The notes under the pieces are model-generated. The model saw only the letters and a list, made by a program, of their open reading frames with translations, did no database searches and was not told the DNA's origin. Positions 56,243 through 64,000 of a stretch of DNA of 64,000 bases are shown one piece after another (within the stretch, counting starts at the first letter, position 1; the number at the start of each line of letters is the position of its first letter). Location: assembly GCA_022661535.1 (NCBI GenBank), contig JAKULF010000007.1, positions 1,240,001 through 1,304,000 of the forward strand. Reading direction: 5' to 3'. A program made the translations under genes and the position numbers. The DNA comes from Eutypa lata. Taxonomy: Eukaryota; Ascomycota; Sordariomycetes; Xylariales; Diatrypaceae.

Positions 56243-56540
56243 CTATAATCCAACAATTGCAGTGGCGACCAGGGCCGCCAGGATGCCGAAGGTTCTAATC
56301 AAGGCATCTTGTGTATTCAAAGTGTTATTATCACTGGATCCAGATTTGATACCATCTCTATTATATCTGTAGCAGATATGTTGGGCTCTATTGCAAACGT
56401 CGTGGCAGAGGCGAGAATCATAGTTCCCCTCTCTTGACTACTGTGTGCCGTGGCCGTGGCTTCGAAAGAACCACCATCATTGCCCATATGTGAGTACTCA
56501 CCAGGCACTGGCTACCCCTTGGCGTTTTGCATATTTCGAA
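56243..56540 (-). pseudogene. 3' fragment of a Cys-rich, membrane- or GPI-anchored secreted protein
   Basis: A minus-strand frame 56243-56437 encodes about 64 residues: a Cys-rich part (LCHDVCNRAQHICYRYN), a Ser/Asn linker, and the hydrophobic end ALIRTFGILAALVATAIVGL, which looks like a GPI-addition or anchor signal. A clean 64-nt intron (56438-56501, GTGAGT to CAGTAG) joins it in frame to a short upstream piece (C...P.GSQCL), which runs into a TAA at about 56540 with no obvious acceptor beyond it. The 5' part of the gene appears lost. I do not recognise the family. Alternatives: a real gene with a missed upstream exon, or chance. Confidence 0.35.
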
Positions 56541-56932
56541 AATTTAGGCGGTATTTCTACACGATAACATAGTAATGTTTCCACCGCCGCCGTACACGAA
56601 GCAATAATTTAGCACTCGCGTAGGTCGGGGCATCTGAGGTTCAGAGACGTTGTTCTCAACTTGGAATCAACGCAATTGACGTGGACGAGGAATAACTATA
56701 ACCACATGGCTGTGACGCCGTATTTCGGGGTTTTGGATATTTTCAGTTGCTTGGTTCAGGGGCCAAGGGATAGAAATAAGGGTCTGTTCTATATCATGTA
56801 AGCTAGGAGATGAGAGATCTCCCAAGTGCCGAAGAGGAAAATAAGGCCCAAGCAATCACAAGATTCCTGTAGACGTAACTACGGCTAGAAAGTATTGGTA
56901 ACAAGGTTCCTACAGTTAAAAGGGAGCCCCTT
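56541..56932. other. Short non-coding stretch
   Basis: This 392-nt stretch between the Cys-rich fragment and the end of the HET pseudogene contains only short frames. Confidence 0.45.
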
Positions 56933-58238
56933 TTATACAAGCTGAAACGCCTCCAAATCACTTCCCCTCAGCCTTCTGAGATCCCAAGTGCTAAGGAGTG
57001 CCGCTCCTATTAGTGTATATGCATCGGTACGGGAGAGATGCCTGACGACGAAGGGTATTCCAGCGCCGGGGAAACGGACAACGAGATCCCCTTCACACAC
57101 TTCGCGGCAAATCCCCATTTCACCTCCTGCAGTGAGAAAGCACTTTCGGTTCCCGAGGAGAAGATCGAGCTTATGTTTGTGGAGACCAATGATGCCCAGA
57201 CCGTCCGGACTGCTGGTTAAGTTACCTATACTCGCTCTTGATCCTGCTAACGTCGCAAAACAGCCTCAAGAAAGTGTCTTCTGATATCTGCTTTTTGCAT
57301 TTCTTAGCCCAGCTTTCGTAATTTTCTTCCCATGAACTTCGTGTGCCAAAGTAAGGAGTCTTGGTGTCCTGTCAACGTCTGGGGCCGATATCCGCCGTAT
57401 CCCCAACCTTCAGGAAAGGGGTCGCTTATGAGTGAGCCGACCGTGTCAATGTTTTCTCCTTGGATTGCGAGGACGCTGTTATCGGCATTAATCTCGATAG
57501 ATGGTATATCTTTTGGATAGTGGAGGTGACAGTCTTGGAACCGTGCCGCGTCCTTGAAATCCTTGCACCTCCAGTCCGGTACCCACCATAGTGTCTGTTC
57601 CTCGCGATGAGACAACGGCGCAAAGTGAAACAGACCTAAGCTCAGAACGCCGAGGAAGGCTTTCGCAGCTCGAAGATACAAGTCATAAATGTCTATGTTG
57701 TAGTCAACAGCAATGGACTCGAAAACAGGGAATATTGCCTTTATAATAATCTAGCAGCCACTCAAAGAGGCCCAGGAGCGGGCACTTAAACCGGGAATGA
57801 GCCCAACGAAGACATCCAAATGCTCTTGCCATGTTTATCGAGCCGTGGTCGAGCCAGAAAACGACGGAATCAGACGAGCGGAAAATATCCGCCATCATCG
57901 CCACTTGCGCACTCTTCTCCTCGTTGTTGCCCTAGTCGATCCAAACAGCGTCGATCCACAGGTGACTAAATCCAGTTCGTCGGCGAATTTTCCGCACGGC
58001 GGACTCGGCATTCTCTGTAAGGAACACTCGCTTCCCCGAGCAGAAGACTGGCCGGTCTCGAGGCTGGCCAACCCACGTATATAGAATAAAGCTTCATACG
58101 GCTCGGCGGAGTCTACCGGGTCTCCACAAGGTCGAATATAATAGGGGACTCCGTCCGTAAAGCTGAATACAGTCGAATTAGTCTTATGTTTCTGCGGCGG
58201 CACAGCAGCGCGTACTGGTAATCAACCAGTTCCGTCAT
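56933..58238 (-). pseudogene. HET (heterokaryon incompatibility) domain gene, multiply disrupted
   Basis: Read on the minus strand from a Met at 58236-58238. Family segments appear in order but in changing frames: an N-terminal IRLIRLYSA region, YEALFYIRG (relatives have YEALSYxWG), then AVRKIRR...LWIDAVWID, followed directly by a TAG where relatives have Gln, then KSAQVAMMADIFRSSDSVVFW. The middle of the HET domain seems deleted. Further on come VFESIAVDYNIDIYDLYL, TLWWVPDWRC, WEENYESWAKKC and a C-terminal CREVCEGDLVVRFPGAGIPF, ending at TAA 56933. At least three frameshifts, one or more stops and one deletion make a functional protein impossible. Intact relatives trigger cell death after fusion of incompatible hyphae. 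Confidence 0.85.
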
Positions 58239-58474
58239 GATTATTAACTTTTCATCTCCTAGTGGTTGGCAGTTGTGTAAATGAAAAAGCACGATCTACA
58301 TCCTAGCTACATGTAGGGGCCGCAGGTAACCACATCTTGTCGGGTACTTTTATCCCATAGCATTGAATAATATGTAATGGCAGTTGCCTTGCCTTATCCC
58401 TGCAACTCCCATCCTGTGCGGTCAGATTTTACAGAATAAAATGAGAAACATGATGGAGCTTATACGGGACATCT

Positions 58475-58838
58475 TTAATCCCTATTACTTGCGACTTTCA
58501 CCCATAGACATGTATGAACAGCGCCTGTCGTAGTTGTCAAATATGACACAGATTCGCCTTCAATGGATCCTTCCCTCAGAGTCCTTGCCTCAGCTGGTGG
58601 AGCAAAAGTAACATGATAACTGCCTCTTAGAGCACTAGTATAAACCCAGTTCACTAAGGCAGATGTTATCAGCAGGTGGGGTGCATATGATACCAGCCCA
58701 GGGCATGTGATGTTTGCTCTGCAGCAACGTAGAGAGGAACTCCAGAGGGTTTGCCAGGATACTAGCAACGCATCCCAAGGCGCCAATAGTGTTTCCTTTG
58801 GCATACATAATATCAAATGTTAAGCATATGGGGATCAT
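58475..58838 (-). pseudogene. Unidentified protein fragment with one frameshift
   Basis: Two overlapping minus-strand frames (58635-58838 and 58475-58816) join near 58650 to give a continuous, protein-like sequence: GALGCVASILANPLEFLSTL, then WAGIICTPPADN, LSELGLY, shifting to TSALRGSYHVTFAPPAEA and SYLTTTTGAVHTCLWVKV. Composition looks coding, not random. I do not recognise the family. A decayed gene fragment next to the HET pseudogene is the simplest reading. Confidence 0.3.
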
Positions 58839-60099
58839 ATCTAAGGCCCTAGGAAGCTTAGTTCCATACTAGACTCTAGAGCAGGAATCTTTGCGTAAAT
58901 ACACCGGAAGTAACAGCTGTTGTGGTCGTCTTAGACCCCATTCATCTGAGGGACAATAAGATCCCTAAGGCATATGATGGAACCTAGTGATGTTGTGGAG
59001 CGCGGTATTATCACGCGGGAAGAAACTAGCAAGAATCCCTTTTGCTTTACGTATAAACAATCTTCTAGCAACGTTTTTTCTCTAAAGGCTATTATCTAGT
59101 TGAGTCTAATACAATCGTCAGTTATGGGTATAGCAAACAACAACAACAGTGACAAATGGGGATGCCCCCACACAATGTGATGCGACGTACTTTCCTTATA
59201 AAATCTAAAAGGAAGGATATATACTAATTCGATATGTAATATGATTTCACTCTCTAGCTACTATTATGGAAGGTTAATTATTGTCTCAATGCTATATATC
59301 AACCAGTTTGTTCATTTCAACAATAAGAATCTGCCCAGTTATCCCCTAGTGTTTCTGTTAATCACTCACATATTAAACTAATATAGTTCAAAAATATCCT
59401 ATTGTAAAAATAGCTTGACTCCTACATCCAAGCTACACACCCATTATTCTATATCTTCATTTAGTTCCCCCACCACTGATTCAACCTCTCTCTCATTTAC
59501 TATATATTTAGTGAACATATCTACAAATAACATCCATCATCTTCTCTTCTAACATCTGCCTAAATAAGTCAAGACTTTATCCTGATTCACATTTTAGAGT
59601 TCAGAAAAACCTCAAGCTCCCGTTAAGCCGTGGAAGGTAATGTGTTATTGAATTTCGGAAATAGAAGTTTAACTAGAGCTAACTTTGCCCTAGAATAACC
59701 ACCTTCTTCTATAAATACTTGCAACAGAACATACGTCTTCAACTGCCTTGAACGGACTGCTACATTTCCTTCACCTCATCAACATCCCATCACCGATTCA
59801 TCATCTCTACTAAGTGATAGCATCTTGTCAACTCGGTAAGTTTGTTCCTCTTCGTCTATTCATCACTCTCTTTCATATATTTACGTCGATTCCTCCGCTT
59901 TCCGACTCTTCTAAATAGTGTTGCCATTAAGTCTCCAAAGCTTTCAGATACATCTACAGACCGATATTTGCGTGGTCCTTTGCTTTGCAATTCCTTTCCT
60001 AACTCGATTTCTAGCTAGATACTATTCGGTCTACACATCAACGCGCCTGAAGAGAAGAGCACCAGTATTTTCCCTGTTCTATCTCATACAATAACCAGT
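58839..60099. promoter_or_regulatory. Promoter and likely spliced 5' untranslated region of the 60.1-kb gene
   Basis: This 1.26-kb region becomes pyrimidine-rich towards its right end. A good donor (GTAAGT at 59836) and a branch-acceptor pair (CTAAC near 59999, CTAG ending 60014) suggest a 179-nt intron in the 5' untranslated region of the next gene. No other gene was seen. Confidence 0.4.
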
Positions 60100-60402
60100 A
60101 TGGCCGACCAGTGGAATGTGCCCACCTCCAAGGAATACGTAGTCGAGTTACGACTAGTCAATATTGGCGGTGAAGAAGACTTCGACAATTACGAAGATAC
60201 CTTTTATATCCAGGACCCTCGAAGCTTTAAAGTCTATTCCATAGACCAGGATGACTTGGACAAGAAGTGCCAAGAAGTCCGGGAGTACTACGATTCGAGG
60301 CGTATCTCTCTCGCCACTCTGGAGAAATATCGGATCAACAAGGGAAAGATCCAAGGTCACGGAAAACTGCTGATCCGCCCTGACTTCTCCGAGAAGAAGT
60401 AG
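60100..60402 (+). CDS. Hypothetical protein, 100 aa
   Basis: Single coding exon with a clear start context (CCAGTATGGCC). The protein is hydrophilic and highly charged: EYVVELRLVNIGGEEDFDNY, then QDPRSFKVYSIDQDDLDKKC, and a basic end GKIQGHGKLLIRPDFSEKK. It has no signal peptide, membrane segment or cysteine cluster, and I recognise no domain; a small mixed alpha/beta fold is plausible. The long pyrimidine-rich leader and probable leader intron argue that it is a genuinely expressed gene. The nearest gene on the right is transcribed toward it. Confidence 0.62.
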   Translation: MADQWNVPTSKEYVVELRLVNIGGEEDFDNYEDTFYIQDPRSFKVYSIDQDDLDKKCQEVREYYDSRRISLATLEKYRINKGKIQGHGKLLIRPDFSEKK

Positions 60403-61829
60403 AGAAGTCCAGAGACATACCTTTTCCTTGCAAACTATCTGTAAGTACCAAGGTTTTTGTGTTTCTGCAGTATACGAACATACTTTCTAACATAACCCAG
60501 CCGTTAATAACTCCCGATAATCTACCGAATAATGGTATTCTCTAACAGAGCAATACATTGGTTAACTAGGAGGATATGAAGCCGTATTGGGAGTGGTAGA
60601 AGAGTTCTGGACCTTGGCTTATTTACTTCAAGCGTTTATGATGGCTATGGTTTGATGGGAATTGCGTATATTGTCTGATCTAACTAAAGGGGACGAACCA
60701 CCTTGGGACGTAGATCAGAAAACGGGGATTTGGAGTCTATGGAGGAGATACCAATAGATATATATCCTTTCCGCCGTAATTATATGCGTTGGCGTTGCTG
60801 TTTGGGCTAACAGCCGGTATGTTTCTCAGCTTTCTCACTAATTAACTATATCCATGCCCAAGTCACCGTCAGCAACTAAGTAATTGGCTTATCCACATGA
60901 CACAGCATCCACAGTCGGCTATAAAAACACTTCACGATTTCAGAATGAAAGGTTAAATAAAGCCAATGGCTAGTAGATAACAATAAATAAAAAGCTAAAT
61001 CCGATGTGAAAAGGGGTATAGATAGATAGATGGAGTGCGCAAAAACCCCCCAAAAATAAATAAATAAATAAAAGGAATTAAATTGAAGAAAAAAAACATA
61101 CAACACCAGGGATTCGCTGGTCGTCACCGACCCAACTACTAATCCGGCGGTATCTGGCTTAACTAGGGGAGAGCGGACGGGATCCCGTGTTCTCCAGATC
61201 CTATGGTCGTATGTGAAAGATTTGGGCTTTAATTTGGTATATGTAGGTGTGTTGTCGGGAAGATATAGCTCCCTTCGCAGGTCACGTATACTTCGTAACA
61301 TCAACCACAACGTCCCCCCCGTCCCCCAACAACAACAGAACAGAACATAAGAAAAATATCTATTTAATTGAATAAAATATACTAAATTGACTTAGCGGAA
61401 GAAAAAGTTGGGATTCCCTCCTTATGGGTGAGTTCTAGTCTCTTTCCATATTATCATGGATGCATCAGGCGGGTATGATTGATTAGCTGGGGAGAAGGGA
61501 GCTTTAACTGTGGATGACTGCTATCAGTGTACATTGCCTTCTCATGCAAGGCTCGACGTAGCGCTTATGCTAACAATAATCATAATGAGCAAGAAATAGG
61601 ATCCTCAGATCGGTTCTGATTCAACATATACGTATACACAGCCGTTCTGTCGCGTGCTTTCCAGCGTAAGTAAGGTGCGAGGAGGATTGACAGGTAGGAA
61701 ATTGCTAACGCATCTACCATGGCATCTATTACCCTATATCTCAATGTCACTTTGAACCCTTTACCACAACGCCGTACCTACGTAAAGCCACCGACAGACC
61801 CCGCTCATGAGTTTGGTTACCTTCCTCCT
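60403..61829. other. Convergent 3' intergenic region
   Basis: About 1.4 kb between the 3' ends of the 100-aa gene and the glutamyl phosphate reductase gene. It holds an AAATA repeat run (about 61055-61070) and no supported gene. Confidence 0.55.
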
Positions 61830-63327
61830 CTACAAGGGCAGCTTCTCATGTTTAAAGCTCTTCAGCCCCTCCCCCTCGCCATAAGCCAGCGAGACCTGGC
61901 CGTGGCCCCGGAGCTGGTACTTGTAGATCATGAGGCCCTCAAGCCCGACGGGGCCGCGCGAGTGGATCTTGTTGGTGCTGATGCCGACCTCGGTGCCGAA
62001 GCCGTAGCGCATGCCGTCCGCCATGCGGGTGGACGCGTTCCAGTAGACACCGGCGGCGTCGACGGCGGCCATGAAGCGCTCGGCGAGGTCCTCCTCCGAC
62101 GTCAGGATCGCGTCCGTGTGCTTCGACCCGTGCGCGTTGATGTGGGCCACGGCCTCGTCGAGACCGCCCACCGTTTTGACCGCCAGCGTCGGCCCCAGGA
62201 ACTCCGTGTCGTAGTCCGCGTCCCGCGCGTCCTGGATCCGGGAGGCGTCGTCGGCCGAAGGGAGCTTGCCCGCGAGCGCGGCTTTGCTCGCCGCGTCGCA
62301 CCGGAGCACGACGCCCTTTGCTGTCAGCGCCTGGGCGACGGCGGGGAACAGCGGCTCGAGCGCCGCGTCCTGCACCAGGAGGGTCTCCACGCTGTTGCAG
62401 GCCGCTTGGTAGCTGGTCTTGGAGTCGACTATGACGTCTACGGCTACCTTCGGGTCTGCGGATTGCTCGAGGAAGATGGAGCATAGGCCGTCGGCGTGAC
62501 CTAACACGGGGATCTTGGTCGACGACTTGATGTACCGTACCAGCTCGTTCGACCCCCGGGGAATGACTAGGTCGATGTACCGGTCGAGGTCTAGTAGCTG
62601 TGGGATGACGTCTCTCGTCGTGACGAGTTGGATGGCGCCATTGGGTACCTGGGTCTTTTCCAGGGCGGCCGAGATGACCTTGGAAATGGCGACAAACGAC
62701 TCCGTAGATTCCTTGCCACCTAGACTCCTACTTAGTGAATATTCAAAAGCATCATGTCGTGTTTTGGAAGTCCACCTTTTAGAATAGCCGAGTTTCCAGA
62801 CTTGACCGCCAGCGAGGCGATGTTGGCAATAACTTCCGGGCGAGCCTCAAAAATGATGAGAAGTACGCCAATCGGACAGGTGACTCTTGTCAAGTCCAGA
62901 CCATCATCCAATCTTGTCCGTAATGTCACCTTGCCGACTGCAATAATTATAAAAAATGCAAGCATTTGTAAGCCTCCTGCATAGGTATGGGCGGGCACAG
63001 TTGTGGATGACTCCCGAGTGACTCACCTGGATCTTCGAGCTCCCGAACATCTAAGATGCCCTTCAACATGTCTTCCCACTTCCCCTTCTTCCCCAGATCT
63101 AATCGTGAGACCAAGCTCTGAGCCAGTTGACCATGCTCTGCGGCTAGGCGGGCAACCTCGAGGTCGCGGGCATTTGCTGCGAGTATCTCATCCCGAGATG
63201 CTGTAAGACCGGCGTGGATGGCAGTCAGTGCATCGTTTCTGGCGGATGCGGGCAGCGTGGATAGCACATGGGAGGCTTCCTTCGCCGCTTGGGCAGCCTC
63301 AAGAGGAGATACGCTTGTTAGAGACAT
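61830..63327 (-). CDS. PRO2: Gamma-glutamyl phosphate reductase (proline biosynthesis)
   Basis: Three exons: 63027-63327, 62776-62937 and 61830-62719, with introns 62938-63026 and 62720-62775; 450 aa, the usual length. This is an aldehyde-dehydrogenase-fold enzyme that uses NADPH to reduce gamma-glutamyl phosphate to glutamate-5-semialdehyde, the second step of proline synthesis from glutamate. Landmarks are [34 protein letters not shown], the catalytic Cys at residue about 262 in [20 protein letters not shown], and [20 protein letters not shown]. The junctions restore [11 protein letters not shown] and ILKGGKEST. The third exon is markedly G+C-rich. A housekeeping gene, and intact. Confidence 0.96.
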
Positions 63328-64000
63328 TATTATTCGGCACTGTTTGCTCCTTTTCTTTTCCAGAAATGGGATGAAGTGCTGGTGGTTCTACTTACATGCC
63401 TTACGTACATACTTAACTGTGATGCCAAGACAAAATTTTAGGCCAATGTTACCTAAGTAAACCAACTAAACTTTATTCTGTGCTCCGATAATCGCGACTG
63501 GAATGCACTCGATAGTTTCAATATCCCTTTTATTTTCATATATATGTGTCTAGCCAATGGTTATTCATTTTAATTGTTTCCTACCTCTTTTTTCATCATG
63601 GTCGTAACAACCCGGAAGGCATCGGGAACCACAACATTGACATTTAAGTTAGTACATAGTTAATAACTGTCTGAATTATCCTTGTTTGCTACATAGGAAC
63701 GAATGAAGCAATGATACCAATATCACATATTCAGCAATATGAGGTAGGTTTCACGTCTGAACATCTGTCGCGGGAGATGCTTGTATCCGTGCCGGGCATG
63801 GTATAACCACTTCAATGTGTCTTTCCCTTTCAGTCAGTCTCTTGAATTCCTTCATATGGCAGGCATATTTGGTACTACCAAGATCAGACGGACGGCTCGC
63901 GGAAATGCCACCTCCATTGCTATCTTGCGTGTCGCACGAAAATATGTCACGCGTTTTCTATTTCGTCCATATGTGATCGATCGCCATTGATGGCTTAAGA
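63328..64000. other. Promoter side of PRO2 and window edge
   Basis: This 673-nt stretch is the likely PRO2 promoter plus unassigned sequence to the window end. Short frames only. Confidence 0.5.

Overview
The window is nuclear DNA of a filamentous ascomycete (Pezizomycotina, most likely a Sordariomycete). The evidence is the many short GT-AG introns (about 45-180 nt), a Zn2Cys6 regulator, HET and F-box families, a secreted class II heme peroxidase, and A+T-rich islands with the C-to-T decay expected of repeat-induced point mutation (RIP). No bacterial operon, CRISPR array, rRNA or convincing tRNA was seen. All gene models are my own splices, built from reading frame, splice consensus and recalled family similarity; no search was run.

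Left block (1-29 kb) is accessory. It opens with the 3' part of a GMC oxidoreductase, a Zn2Cys6 regulator and, divergent from it, a secreted CrtC/Diels-Alderase-like protein. This looks like the right edge of a biosynthetic cluster whose core lies left of the window. Next come a 3150-aa DUF6606/DUF3638/DUF3645 protein, a methyltransferase relic, a GC-rich vWA-domain gene, a secreted heme peroxidase, a small coiled-coil family gene and two F-box genes.

At 30.0-32.9 kb lies an almost pure A+T island that has passed through RIP-like decay. It ends in two tandem copies of a ~177-bp, inverted-repeat-bearing unit, one decayed and one nearly intact, then an 8-bp minisatellite.

The right half mixes core and accessory genes. 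Core genes are eIF2-beta, MIM2 (mitochondrial outer-membrane insertase), a TRAPPC2L-like subunit, a Sam35/metaxin-like subunit and gamma-glutamyl phosphate reductase. Between them sit an isochorismatase-like hydrolase and, at 39.8-46.4 kb, an accessory locus: a CorA-like membrane protein facing two small paralogue-like genes with matching exon structure and a protein-kinase gene broken by one in-frame TAG. A wrecked HET gene lies at 57-58 kb.

The best candidate for something undescribed is the 42.0-46.4 kb trio (two tandem small basic proteins plus the kinase). The Diels-Alderase-like gene at 3.9 kb is the best lead for chemistry.
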